Shown one piece after another: positions 42,904-52,882 of a stretch of DNA of 64,000 nt. The notes under the pieces were generated by a model. The model was given only the letters and a program-made list of their open reading frames with translations, searched no databases and was not told the origin of the DNA. Position 1 is the stretch's first letter. The number at the start of each line of letters is the position of its first letter. The position numbers were made by a program, and so were the translations under genes. The DNA comes from an uncultured Bacteroidia bacterium (GTDB lineage: Bacteria > Bacteroidota > Bacteroidia > Bacteroidales > F082): the NCBI GenBank assembly GCA_902786745.1, contig CADADR010000011.1:24018-88017 (forward strand). Reading direction: 5' to 3'.

Positions 42904-44313
42904 ATGAAAAAACTATTGTTCGTGTTTTCCGTTACGCTGCTGCTTGCAGCCTGCGGCAATTCAAATCAAGGCGAATTGGTTGGCGTGCGAAAGTCCAACA
43001 AGACTTTCAATCAGCCTGACCCCTACGGGATGGTGTTTGTCCCGCAAGGTAATTATACCATGGGCGTTGGTGGTGAAGACATTACCGCATCCTACCTCAA
43101 TGAGCCGAAGACGGTGTCAGTCTCCGCTTTTTTCATGGATGAGACCGAAATCACCAACAACGAGTATCGCCAATTTGTTTATTGGGTCAGAGACTCCATC
43201 GCAAGAAGAATACTTGCTGATAACTTCCCTGACAGATACGCCATCACCGAGAGCAAGACCGGTGAGGTGTATGACCCGCCGAGGCTGAACTGGAAGGAAA
43301 AGATCGATTGGAACAGCAAGGAACAAGACGTCCGCGAGGCGCTTGAGCCTATGTATCTTCCTGAGCATGAGAGATATTTCCGCAGAAAGGAAATCGATAC
43401 CAGAAAGTTGTATTATTCCTACTATTGGTTTGACATGGTAGCTGCCGCTAGAAAGGATTTTGCTGACGACAAGCTCGTCGAGAATGACTATTCGCTGGGT
43501 GAAGCCGATGCTGGTATCAACGTCGACCGCAAGGGCGCCTGGTCGAACCGTAGACAGGGCTATAGCGACCGTTCGGTCTATGCACGTGCCGAGGTCATCA
43601 ATGTCTATCCCGATACGCTTTGCTGGATTCACGACTATGCCTATTCATTCAACGACCCGATGACCGAGAAGTATTTCTGGCATCCGGCTTACGACAACTA
43701 CCCGGTGGTGGGTGTCACATGGCAACAAGCCCGTGCTTTCTGCGTGTGGCGCACCGAGCTGCTCAACGCTTACCTTCGTACCAAGAAGGATGTTGACATG
43801 TCGGAGTTCCGTCTGCCTACCGAGGCTGAATGGGAATGGGCTGCCCGCGGTGGCAAGATGTTGAACCCCTATCCGTGGGGCGGTCCTAACGCCAGCAACG
43901 CCAAGGGTTGCTTCATGGCCAACTTCAAGCCCAGAAGAGGTAACTACCTCGCCGACGGCGGTCTGCGTACCCTCGTGGTGGGCTGCTATCCTCCCAATGG
44001 CTGGGGCCTCTACGATATGGCTGGCAATGTGTCGGAATGGACCAACAGCGCCTATGACCCCAATTCGTACAACTTCACTTGGGACATGAACCCCAACTAC
44101 ACCTACAACGCCAAGGCCGACGATCCGGCTGTCATGAAGCGTAAGGTCATCCGTGGCGGTTCATGGAAGGACGTGGCTTACTATCTGCAAGTCACCACCC
44201 GTGACTACCAATACCAGGATTCAGCCAACTGCTTCACCGGTTTCCGCTGCATCCAGCCTTACCTGGGTCGTAACAAGGGCGACAACCCGAGAATGTCGAG
44301 AGTTTACAGATAA
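42904..44313 (+). CDS. gldK: T9SS outer-membrane ring lipoprotein GldK/PorK
   Basis: 469 residues, lipobox LLAACG with Cys17. The rest is a formylglycine-generating-enzyme/sulfatase-modifying-factor domain: GMVFVPQGNYTMGVGGEDI, FFMDETEITNNEYRQFVYW, FRLPTEAEWEWAARGG, WGLYDMAGNVSEW, VIRGGSWKDVAYYL. GldK (PorK) carries this fold without the FGE activity and, with GldN, forms the large periplasmic/outer-membrane ring of the T9SS. It lies immediately upstream of gldL. Confidence 0.95.
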   Translation: MKKLLFVFSVTLLLAACGNSNQGELVGVRKSNKTFNQPDPYGMVFVPQGNYTMGVGGEDITASYLNEPKTVSVSAFFMDETEITNNEYRQFVYWVRDSIARRILADNFPDRYAITESKTGEVYDPPRLNWKEKIDWNSKEQDVREALEPMYLPEHERYFRRKEIDTRKLYYSYYWFDMVAAARKDFADDKLVENDYSLGEADAGINVDRKGAWSNRRQGYSDRSVYARAEVINVYPDTLCWIHDYAYSFNDPMTEKYFWHPAYDNYPVVGVTWQQARAFCVWRTELLNAYLRTKKDVDMSEFRLPTEAEWEWAARGGKMLNPYPWGGPNASNAKGCFMANFKPRRGNYLADGGLRTLVVGCYPPNGWGLYDMAGNVSEWTNSAYDPNSYNFTWDMNPNYTYNAKADDPAVMKRKVIRGGSWKDVAYYLQVTTRDYQYQDSANCFTGFRCIQPYLGRNKGDNPRMSRVYR

Positions 44314-44358
44314 GAATAAAATAAACATAAAGTATAACATTTAATTGCAATTAAAACT

Positions 44359-45219
44359 ATGGCAAAAAAACAAGAAAACCTCACAGGATTCAAAAAATTC
44401 CAAGCCTTCACTCAATCGAAGAAGTATAAATCATTCATGGGTGCCGTTTATGGCATTGGTGCCGCTATCGTTATGGTTGGTGCTTACTTTAAGTTGACCC
44501 ACATCCAAGGTGCTGACTTGATGCTGGCTCTCGGTCTGGGTGTCGAAGCTTTGATTTTCTTCTTGTCCGCTTTTGAGCCCCAACACCTTGACTATGCTTG
44601 GGACAATGTCTTTGTTGAATTGGATGAGGACTGGGACGGTGTGCAGAAGACCCAGTTTGCCACTTCAGGTGCCGGTCGCCCCGCTGCTGCCACCGATATG
44701 GAAGAGGCTATGCTCAGCAAGATGTTCGAAAAGATGAATGTCAGTGAGGAAACTTTCAATAAGATTGGTAAGGGTCTCGACAAGTTGGCCCAAAACGCTG
44801 GTCAAATGGCCGACATCTCAAATGCCATGGCTGCCACTACCAATTATGCCAATGCTATGGACCGCGCCACGAAGTCTATCTCCGACTTCTCGAACGCCTA
44901 TGTCCAAACCAACCAGAAGCTTTCTGACTCCTTGGGCAAGCTCGACTTCAGCGCTCTCGATGCCAACACCATCAAGAAGGTGGCCAGCAGCATGCAGTCG
45001 CTCAACTCCATCTATGAGCTTCAGCTTCAGGGTGCCGAACAGACTTCGGCTGCCAGCAAGGCCTTGACTGAGACAATGAACAAGTATATGGATAACCTCA
45101 ACGCTTCATCGAAGAACGCCGGCGTCCTCAACGACCAACTGACGCAACTGTCAGCCCGCTTGACCGCCCTCAACAATGTCTACGGTGGAATGTTGTCAGC
45201 AATGAACATCAAGGCATAA
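44359..45219 (+). CDS. gldL: T9SS inner-membrane motor protein GldL/PorL
   Basis: 286 residues. Two TM helices (MGAVYGIGAAIVMVGAYFKL at about 28-47 and LMLALGLGVEALIFFLSAF at about 54-72), with a conserved Glu (GLGVEAL) in the second that is important in the GldLM proton-driven motor, and a long C-terminal cytoplasmic region rich in Ala/Asn/Lys with coiled-coil character (SDFSNAYVQTNQKLSDSL, LDKLAQNAGQMADISNAM). It pairs with GldM to convert proton flow into rotation for T9SS transport. Normal length is about 215-310. 45 bases from gldK; same operon. Confidence 0.95.
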   Translation: MAKKQENLTGFKKFQAFTQSKKYKSFMGAVYGIGAAIVMVGAYFKLTHIQGADLMLALGLGVEALIFFLSAFEPQHLDYAWDNVFVELDEDWDGVQKTQFATSGAGRPAAATDMEEAMLSKMFEKMNVSEETFNKIGKGLDKLAQNAGQMADISNAMAATTNYANAMDRATKSISDFSNAYVQTNQKLSDSLGKLDFSALDANTIKKVASSMQSLNSIYELQLQGAEQTSAASKALTETMNKYMDNLNASSKNAGVLNDQLTQLSARLTALNNVYGGMLSAMNIKA

Positions 45220-45263
45220 TTCTACTCAAACCTGATTGTTTAACATAAAAAAGGAGTAAGATT

Positions 45264-47006
<1,743 letters not shown>

Positions 47007-47029
47007 TGAACAATCAAAATTTCAATAAA

Positions 47030-47872
47030 ATGAAAAAGACACTTGTTTCCTTGTTGACCCTCGTGGTGCTTCTCGGCAGCCTGAGCCTTAAAGCCCAGAC
47101 CACCGATGTCAAAGGCCCGAAGAACAGCATCCTCTCAGGTCAGCAACAAATCATGAACGAAAAGAGACCTTCGCCGCTTCCGATTATCGACGAATCGAGC
47201 GTCATGTGGAAGAAGACGGTGATTAGGGAAATCGACTTCCGTCAGAAGATCAATCAAGTGTTCTACTATCCAATCAATCCGACCGAGGACTGGAGAAACC
47301 TTATCACGGTCATCTACGACGGCATCAACAGCGGTGAGATTACCCCTTATCGCGTTGAGAACAACATCGATGACATGGTCACTCCCTTGACTCGCGATGA
47401 TTTTGAAAAAGAAAACACGAAGATTGGCGACCCGCCGGTCATCTGGAAAGATGGCGAGGAAGTGCCGAATGAGATCGCCTTCAAGGATCGTATGCTCAAT
47501 GTGACCCGTCTGCGTATCAAGGAAGACTGGTACTTCGACAAGAAATTGTCGCAGTTCCTTGTCCGCATCATCGCCCTGGGTCCCATCGTCGTCGACGATG
47601 ACGGTGGCCTGTCGCAGGTGTGCTGGGTTCCTTACGAAGAGTCACGCGACGTGCTGGCTAGAGCCTTTGCCTTCAACCGCAACAACTCGGCCCAGCGCCG
47701 CACCTATGATGAAGTGCTCCAGAAGCGTATCTTCGATAGCTACATCATCAAGGAAGAAAACGTGTACGACCGTTACATCAACTCCTATGCTTTCAACATC
47801 GATGCCCTCTACGAATCAGAGCGTATCAAGAACGAAATGTTTGACTTCGAACAGAGCCTCTGGGAATATTGA
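47030..47872 (+). CDS. gldN: T9SS periplasmic ring protein GldN/PorN
   Basis: About 280 residues with signal peptide (MKKTLVSLLTLVVLLGSL...KAQ). Typical GldN blocks: PIIDESSVMWKKTVIREIDFRQKINQVFYYP, RNLITVIYDGINSGEITPY, LRIKEDWYFDKKLSQFLVRIIALGPI. It builds the GldK/GldN ring of the T9SS. Two starts are possible: ATG at 47006, overlapping the gldM stop (TAATGA), and ATG at 47030, which begins the signal peptide directly; I prefer the latter. It ends the operon before the terminator at 47891-47922. Confidence 0.94.
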   Translation: MKKTLVSLLTLVVLLGSLSLKAQTTDVKGPKNSILSGQQQIMNEKRPSPLPIIDESSVMWKKTVIREIDFRQKINQVFYYPINPTEDWRNLITVIYDGINSGEITPYRVENNIDDMVTPLTRDDFEKENTKIGDPPVIWKDGEEVPNEIAFKDRMLNVTRLRIKEDWYFDKKLSQFLVRIIALGPIVVDDDGGLSQVCWVPYEESRDVLARAFAFNRNNSAQRRTYDEVLQKRIFDSYIIKEENVYDRYINSYAFNIDALYESERIKNEMFDFEQSLWEY

Positions 47873-47890
47873 TGGTTCGCTAATGACAAG

Positions 47891-47922
47891 AAAAAAGGAC
47901 GCTGTACAGCGTCCTTTTTTTT
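47891..47922 (+). terminator. intrinsic terminator of the T9SS operon
   Basis: AAAAAAGGACGCTG-TACAGCGTCCTTTTTT: perfect 9-bp stem and long T run, 19 bases after the gldN stop. Confidence 0.9.
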
Positions 47923-47934
47923 GTTGTCACTTCG

Positions 47935-48013
47935 CGTCATTGCGAGGAGGAACGACGAAGCAATCTAGAGTAAAAGCAAATGCCCTGAATTGCTTCGTGC
48001 CTCGCAATGACGG
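47935..48013 (+). repeat. CGTCATTGCGAGG inverted repeat (MITE/REP-like)
   Basis: CGTCATTGCGAGGAGGAACG and its complement CCTCGCAATGACG lie 79 bases apart, with inner arms CGAAGCAATC and GAATTGCTTCG. No ORF of its own is seen. It resembles the widely dispersed 'GTCATTGCGAGG' repeats seen in several bacterial phyla. It lies between the T9SS terminator and the tRNA. Confidence 0.65.
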
Positions 48014-48015
48014 CA

Positions 48016-48048
48016 CAAAAAAAGCAGCAGAGAATCTGCTGCTTTTTT
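48016..48048 (-). terminator. terminator of the tRNA-Pro gene
   Basis: GCAGCAG-AGAAT-CTGCTGC with a T run on the minus strand, directly after the tRNA 3' end. Confidence 0.8.
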
Positions 48049-48049
48049 G

Positions 48050-48123
48050 TCGGAGTGGCCCGACTCGAACGGGCGACCGCTTGCACCCCATGCAAGAATG
48101 CTAGCCAACTGCACCACACCCCG
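48050..48123 (-). tRNA. tRNA-Pro (anticodon GGG)
   Basis: 74 bases on the minus strand folding as a complete cloverleaf. The acceptor pairs CGGGGTG with CACTCCG, with a G-T wobble at one position. The D stem is GTGC/GCAT, the anticodon stem is CTTGC/GCAAG with loop ATGGGGT and anticodon GGG, and the T arm is GCCCG-TTCGAGT-CGGGC. The discriminator base is A. CCA is not encoded (next bases CAAAA). G37 after the anticodon fits proline tRNAs. It reads CCC and CCU codons. Confidence 0.9.
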
Positions 48124-48189
48124 ATTGCCTTAGCGGCTGCAAAGATACGAATGTTTTTTGAATTGATGTTCACTTTCCGAAAAAAAAGT

Positions 48190-48197
48190 TACCTTTG
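48190..48197 (+). promoter_or_regulatory. -7 promoter element (TACCTTTG) of trxB
   Basis: TACCTTTG 48 bases upstream of trxB, just before the ACTCTAA tandem repeat. Confidence 0.6.
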
Positions 48198-48206
48198 CAA
48201 GGTATT

Positions 48207-48234
48207 ACTCTAAACTCTAAACTCTAAACTCTAA
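48207..48234 (+). repeat. ACTCTAA heptamer repeated four times in the trxB leader
   Basis: Four exact tandem copies of ACTCTAA between the -7 promoter element and the trxB start (10 bases before ATG). A 7-base unit does not keep spacing constant if the copy number changes, so slippage would alter leader length. Confidence 0.8.
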
Positions 48235-48244
48235 ACTTATAAAA

Positions 48245-49186
48245 ATGGAACATATTGAATGTCTGATAATTGGCTCGGGTCCTGCTGGTTATACCGCAGC
48301 CATTTATACCTGCCGCGCCGACGTGAAAACTGTCGTTTATGAAGGCATGCAACCTGGTGGACAGCTCACCCAGACCACAGAAATCGAGAATTTCCCTGGC
48401 TATCCTAAAGGCATCAATGGCCCGGATATGATGGAAGACATCCGTCAGCAGGCCTTGCGTTTTGGTGCTGAGATCCGCGAAGGCGAAGTCACTGCCATCG
48501 ACGTCAGCCAGCGTCCCTTCAAGGTGACGACGGAATACGACGGCGAGCTTCTTGCCGACACCATCATCGTCTCTACTGGTGCAGCCGCTCGTTATCTCGG
48601 CTTGCCCACCGAAGAGGAGTTCAAGGGTGGCGGCGTGTCGGCTTGTGCCACGTGCGACGGCTTCTTCTATAAAGGAAAGGACGTGGCAGTTGTAGGCGGT
48701 GGTGACACGGCCTGCGAAGATGCCACCTATCTGGCCAAGCTCTGCAACAAGGTCTATCTCATCGTGCGCCGCGATGTGTTGCGCGCCTCCAAGGCCATGC
48801 AACATCGCGTGCTGAACACGCCCAACATCGAAGTGCTGTGGAAACACCAGACTAAGGAACTCTTTGGCGAGCAGCAAGGCTTCATGAAGAAGCTGAAGGG
48901 CGCCGTGCTCTATCACAGCGACACCAAGGAAGAGCGCACCATCTATGTGGACGGTTTCTTCGAGGCCATCGGCCATACACCCAACACCGAGCCTTTCAAA
49001 GGCATCCTCGACATGGATGAGGAAGGCTATATCATCACCAAGCCCAAGTCGACGGCCACCAACGTGGAGGGCATCTTCGCTTGCGGCGACTGTCAGGACC
49101 GCATCTACCGTCAGGCTATCGTGGCTGCCGGTACGGGTGCCATGGCGGGCATCGAAGTGGAGCGATTCTTGGCTGAACACAAATGA
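48245..49186 (+). CDS. trxB: thioredoxin reductase
   Basis: 313 residues. FAD/NADPH enzyme that reduces thioredoxin in the cytoplasm. FAD-binding GSGPAG at 10-15, redox-active CATC at Cys134-Cys137, NADPH-binding GGGDTA after that, and the FAD-C-terminal block GIFACGDCQD. Standard length. A TAnnTTTG promoter and the ACTCTAA repeat precede it. The following GSCFA gene overlaps its stop by 4 bases (ATGA), indicating translational coupling. Confidence 0.95.
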   Translation: MEHIECLIIGSGPAGYTAAIYTCRADVKTVVYEGMQPGGQLTQTTEIENFPGYPKGINGPDMMEDIRQQALRFGAEIREGEVTAIDVSQRPFKVTTEYDGELLADTIIVSTGAAARYLGLPTEEEFKGGGVSACATCDGFFYKGKDVAVVGGGDTACEDATYLAKLCNKVYLIVRRDVLRASKAMQHRVLNTPNIEVLWKHQTKELFGEQQGFMKKLKGAVLYHSDTKEERTIYVDGFFEAIGHTPNTEPFKGILDMDEEGYIITKPKSTATNVEGIFACGDCQDRIYRQAIVAAGTGAMAGIEVERFLAEHK

Positions 49187-50136
49187 TTCTCCAGACAGAA
49201 ATAAAGATTCAACCTTTGGAGCAAACCATCGCCTATGGCGACGGTTTGCTCTTCTTAGGTTCTTGCTTCGCCGATGAGGTGGGTGCACTTTGCCGTGGCT
49301 TGGGCTTCGATGCCATGGTGAATCCCTTCGGTGTGCTCTACAACCCCGCAAGTATAGCCCAGTCGGTGGAACGACTTGATACGGGCCAAGCCTTCGAACA
49401 TGATGATGTCATCGTGGTGGGCGAGGATCAGTATTGCACTTTCAGCCACAATACGGCCTTTTGGAGCGATTCTGAGAAAGCATTGTTGGAACAGGCTAAC
49501 CGGAGCCTTGCAGAGGCTCATGGGCATTTTATGGCGTCGAAATGGGTCGTTATCAGTTTGGGCACTTCGTGGGTGTTCAAGAATAAGGTGAGTGGCAAGG
49601 TGGTTTCCAACTGCCACAAGTTGCCCGCCAACCAGTTCGATAGGCAGTTTTTGTCGGTGGAGCGGTCAAGCCAATATCTTGCCGAGATTGTTCAACGGCA
49701 TCCCGAAAAACAGTTCGTCTTCACCGTTTCGCCGTTGCGTCATCTGAAAGATGGCCTTCACGAGAACCAGCTGAGCAAGGCAGCGTTACTCCTTGCTGTG
49801 GACAAAGTGTGCAAGATCTATGACAACGCACATTATTTCCCTGCCTACGAAATCCTGTTGGATGAGTTGCGCGACTACCGTTTCTACAAGGAAGACATGG
49901 TGCATCCCACCGAGCAGGCCGTGCGTTACATATGGGAGCGATTCGCTGAATTTGCCATCGACCCCAAGGAAAGGCCTGCCATGAAAGCCGTTGCCGAATT
50001 GAAACAGATGTTGCAGCATAGGCCACTGTTTCCCGAGAGTGAGGCATTTCGAAAGTTTGAAGAGCTGAAAGAAAAGAAAGTCAACGCGTTGCAAAACGAT
50101 TTTCCGAAGGTTTGCATTAATAATTTGAGCGAATAA
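49183..50136 (+). CDS. GSCFA-domain protein
   Basis: 317 residues. The family motif GSCFADE is at 26-32, with NPFGVLYNPASIAQ, ISLGTSWVFKNK and FTVSPLRHLKDGLHENQLSKA following. GSCFA proteins belong to the SGNH-hydrolase-like superfamily, are common in Bacteroidota and have no assigned substrate; GSC here takes the place of the GDS-type nucleophile block. It starts inside the trxB stop, so the two are translated from one message. No signal peptide, so cytoplasmic. Confidence 0.88.
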   Translation: MILQTEIKIQPLEQTIAYGDGLLFLGSCFADEVGALCRGLGFDAMVNPFGVLYNPASIAQSVERLDTGQAFEHDDVIVVGEDQYCTFSHNTAFWSDSEKALLEQANRSLAEAHGHFMASKWVVISLGTSWVFKNKVSGKVVSNCHKLPANQFDRQFLSVERSSQYLAEIVQRHPEKQFVFTVSPLRHLKDGLHENQLSKAALLLAVDKVCKIYDNAHYFPAYEILLDELRDYRFYKEDMVHPTEQAVRYIWERFAEFAIDPKERPAMKAVAELKQMLQHRPLFPESEAFRKFEELKEKKVNALQNDFPKVCINNLSE

Positions 50137-50159
50137 AGGTTATATTCCCAAATTATTCG

Positions 50160-50167
50160 TACTTTTG
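50160..50167 (+). promoter_or_regulatory. -7 promoter element (TACTTTTG)
   Basis: TACTTTTG 52 bases upstream of the pseudouridine synthase start. Confidence 0.65.
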
Positions 50168-50219
50168 CCGCCCATTTCGTGACGAAATGGATTTTTTTAT
50201 CACTAATACATAATTATAA

Positions 50220-51674
50220 ATGACTGACAACGAAAGATCTGGCAAGCGTCCGCGCACCAGAAAACCTGCTGAAGAAGAATTCCAGCAGAGAAGGTCCTTC
50301 AAATTCTATCACCGTGACGGTGACGAGGAAGGACGCGAAGAGAGAAGCTTTGGCGATAAGCCGAGAGGTGAACGCCGATTTGATGACAACCGTGGCGACC
50401 GCAGGTTCGGCGACCGTAAGTTTGGTGACCGTCCCCGCCGCCGCTTCGATGACGAAGAACGTGGTGAAGGCCGTCGCGACGACCGCCCGCGCCGCAGATT
50501 TGATGATGACGAACGTCCGCGCCGTCGTTTTGATGACGACAAGCCGCGTGAACGTCGTTTCCACGATGACGAGCGTCCTCGCCGTCGCTTTGACGATGCA
50601 GAGAGACCCCGCCGTCGTTTTGATGATGACAAACCGCGTGAACGCCGTTTCGACGACCGTCCGCGCCGTAGATTTGATGATGACGAGCGTCCGCGTCGCC
50701 GCTTCGACGACGACAAGCCGCGTGAGCGTCGTTTCCATGACGATGAAAGTCCGCGTCGCCGTTTCGATGACGAGCGTCCACGTCGTAGATTTGATGATGA
50801 GGAAAGACCACGTCGTCGTTTCGACGATGACCGTCCGCGTGGTGGCAACCGCCGCTTTGACGACCGTACCCGTCGCCGTTTCGATGACGAAGAGGAACCC
50901 CGTCGTGGCCGCAAGGGCTATGTCCGCGAGAAAGACCCGCTGTACGACCGCCCGAAAGCCACTGGCGAAATCCGCTTGAACAAATATCTGGCCGACTGTG
51001 GTATCTGCTCACGCCGCGAAGCCGACGACCTGATTAAGGCCGGTTGTGTGATGGTGAACGATGAGGTGATCACCACGATGGGCTATAAAGTGAAGACCGA
51101 CGATAAGGTGGTTTACGGAGGCCAGACCCTCAATCGCGAGAAGCTCCGTTACATCCTGCTCAATAAGCCTAAAGGCTATATCACCACTTCTGATGATCCG
51201 TATGAGCGCGACACCGTGATGGAACTGGTGAAGAACGCCTGCACTGAGCGTATCTTCCCCGTGGGCCGTCTCGACAAGCAGACCACTGGTTTGTTGCTGT
51301 TCACCAACGACGGCGACTTGGCCAAGAAGTTGACCCACCCGAGCAGCGAAGTCCCGAAGCTTTACCATGTCATCCTCGACAAGCCTTTGACCAAGAACGA
51401 CATGCTGCGTATCTCCGAAGGCATCGAGCTGGATGACGGCCCCATCGCTGCCGACAGCATCGCTTACGATCAGGACGACGACAGCAAGAAGAGTGTGGGC
51501 ATACAGCTTCACTCGGGCCGCAACCGCATCGTTCGCCGTATCTTCGAACACCTCGGCTACGAAGTGACCAAGCTCGACCGCGTGATGTTCGCCGGTCTCG
51601 ACAAGTACAAACTCCCCCGTGGTGAGTGGCGTTTCCTCACCGACCTCGAGGTGTTGAATCTGAAGAAGATCTGA
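50220..51674 (+). CDS. RluB/RsuA-family pseudouridine synthase with a long Arg/Asp repeat extension
   Basis: 484 residues, about 240 of them an N-terminal extension of RRFDD-type repeats (RPRRRFDDDERPRRRFDDDK, RERRFHDDE and so on, about 20 units), then an S4 domain (IRLNKYLADCGICSRREADDLI, about 243-300) and a catalytic domain with GRLDKQTTG (Asp352 nucleophile). It isomerises a uridine in 23S or 16S rRNA. Arg/Asp-rich disordered tails are known on Bacteroidota RluB proteins, but this one is very regular. The repeat makes both strands and other frames open. The neighbouring THUMP-like methyltransferase gene follows 2 bases later. Confidence 0.9.
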   Translation: MTDNERSGKRPRTRKPAEEEFQQRRSFKFYHRDGDEEGREERSFGDKPRGERRFDDNRGDRRFGDRKFGDRPRRRFDDEERGEGRRDDRPRRRFDDDERPRRRFDDDKPRERRFHDDERPRRRFDDAERPRRRFDDDKPRERRFDDRPRRRFDDDERPRRRFDDDKPRERRFHDDESPRRRFDDERPRRRFDDEERPRRRFDDDRPRGGNRRFDDRTRRRFDDEEEPRRGRKGYVREKDPLYDRPKATGEIRLNKYLADCGICSRREADDLIKAGCVMVNDEVITTMGYKVKTDDKVVYGGQTLNREKLRYILLNKPKGYITTSDDPYERDTVMELVKNACTERIFPVGRLDKQTTGLLLFTNDGDLAKKLTHPSSEVPKLYHVILDKPLTKNDMLRISEGIELDDGPIAADSIAYDQDDDSKKSVGIQLHSGRNRIVRRIFEHLGYEVTKLDRVMFAGLDKYKLPRGEWRFLTDLEVLNLKKI

Positions 51675-51676
51675 GT

Positions 51677-52870
51677 TTGAACGAGATTACTAAACAGTTT
51701 ATCAGGGAAAACCTGAATGCCGATGTGCCGACGCTCGCCTTGAAAAAGGCGCCCGTCGGCACTGACTTTTCATTGGCCTTGAGGCAGATTGCCGCCCGTC
51801 AGCTTCTGCAAAAGAAAGTGCCGCAATGGGCCGAGAACGAGGACCTGCTCTTTCCCGCTCATCTCTCCATCGAGCAATGCTCTTCGGAGGCTAGCGCGCG
51901 TTATAAGGCTGGACTGCTCATGGGAGACACGTTGGCCGACCTCACGGGTGGCTTGGGGGTCGATACTTATTATCTCTCACAGCGTTTCCAACAAACCGAC
52001 TATGTGGAGCGTCAGGCCGAGCTTTGTGATTTGGCAAAGCACAATTTCGACGTGTTGAAGGTCGACATCGAGGTGTGGAACGAAACGGCGGAAACGTATC
52101 TGCAGACCTGTGAGCCCAAAGATTGCTTTTTCATCGACCCGGCACGAAGGGACGAACATGGACGTAAGACCGTATCCATCGCCGACTGTACGCCCGATGT
52201 GAGTGCATTGCAGGACAAGCTGCTGCAAAAAGCCGAGCGGGTGATGATCAAATTGTCGCCGATGCTTGACATCAGCAAGGCCTTGGACGAACTACGCCAT
52301 GTGAAAGAGGTGCATGTGGTGGCCGTCGCCAACGAATGCAAGGAGTTGGATGTCGTTTTGGAACGGGCTTTTGAAGGCGATCCCCGTTTTGTCTGTGTCA
52401 ATTTACAGACGCACCAGCCTGAGTTGTGTTTTACCCGGGCAGAGGAAGGCAACTGCACGACCCGACTCGCCGATGGCGTGATGAAATACCTCTACGAACC
52501 CAATCCAGCGGTGATGAAGGCGGGCTGCTTCAAGTTGTTGACCGAACGCTATGATGTCTACAAGCTGCACAAAAACAGTAATCTTTACACTTCCGAACAA
52601 CACATTGCCGGTTTTCCTGGCCGTATCTTCGAAGTAGAAGAATGGGCGCCTTATAACAAGAAGGTGAAGCCATCGTTGTTACCTGACGTTGACAAAGCCA
52701 GTATTGCCGTTCGCAACTTCCCGCTAACGGTGGCTGAGTTGCGAAAGGCCTTGAAGATCGGTGACGGCGATGCCGTCTATTTGTTTGCGACCACCTTGAA
52801 AGGGGAGGAGAAGGTCATTATCCGCACAAAAAAAACCGCCTCTGACGAAGCGGTTCCTTTTGGGTTGTAA
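51677..52870 (+). CDS. THUMP-like SAM-dependent methyltransferase
   Basis: About 397 residues. The chain continues LNEITKQFIRENLNADVPTLALKK, with GDTLADLTGGLGVDTYYLSQRF (SAM-binding glycine loop), FFIDPARRDEHGRKTV (DPAR is the equivalent of the catalytic [DN]PP[YF] motif), VMIKLSPMLDI and a C-terminal 'THUMP-like' domain. Probably an RNA methyltransferase, with no fixed target. A TTG at 51677, two bases after the preceding stop, is the best start; GTG at 51626 and 51653 are upstream alternatives inside the previous gene. Its 3' end holds the terminator of the convergent gene. Confidence 0.8.
   Translation: MNEITKQFIRENLNADVPTLALKKAPVGTDFSLALRQIAARQLLQKKVPQWAENEDLLFPAHLSIEQCSSEASARYKAGLLMGDTLADLTGGLGVDTYYLSQRFQQTDYVERQAELCDLAKHNFDVLKVDIEVWNETAETYLQTCEPKDCFFIDPARRDEHGRKTVSIADCTPDVSALQDKLLQKAERVMIKLSPMLDISKALDELRHVKEVHVVAVANECKELDVVLERAFEGDPRFVCVNLQTHQPELCFTRAEEGNCTTRLADGVMKYLYEPNPAVMKAGCFKLLTERYDVYKLHKNSNLYTSEQHIAGFPGRIFEVEEWAPYNKKVKPSLLPDVDKASIAVRNFPLTVAELRKALKIGDGDAVYLFATTLKGEEKVIIRTKKTASDEAVPFGL
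52827..52855 (-). terminator. terminator of the 52883-53194 gene, inside the methyltransferase CDS
   Basis: On the minus strand AACCGC-N10-GCGGTT (stem 52834-52839 with 52850-52855) is followed by eight T. It lies within the last codons of the methyltransferase on the other strand, encoding KKTASDEAVPF. Confidence 0.65.
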
Positions 52871-52882
52871 AATCAAGAGAGA

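Noticed and set aside
47559..48104. 181-codon plus-strand frame spanning gldN, its terminator, the inverted repeat and the tRNA
   Set aside because: It is out of frame with gldN and crosses a terminator and a tRNA gene, so it is not plausible.
48207..48234. Possible CRISPR-like array
   Set aside because: The heptamer copies are adjacent with no spacers. No array of 25-40-base repeats with unique spacers and no cas genes were seen in the window.
50299..51012. Several open frames (up to 237 codons) on the minus strand and in other plus frames opposite the Arg/Asp repeat tail
   Set aside because: They result from a simple repeat lacking stop codons in any frame. Only one frame continues into the S4 and catalytic domains.
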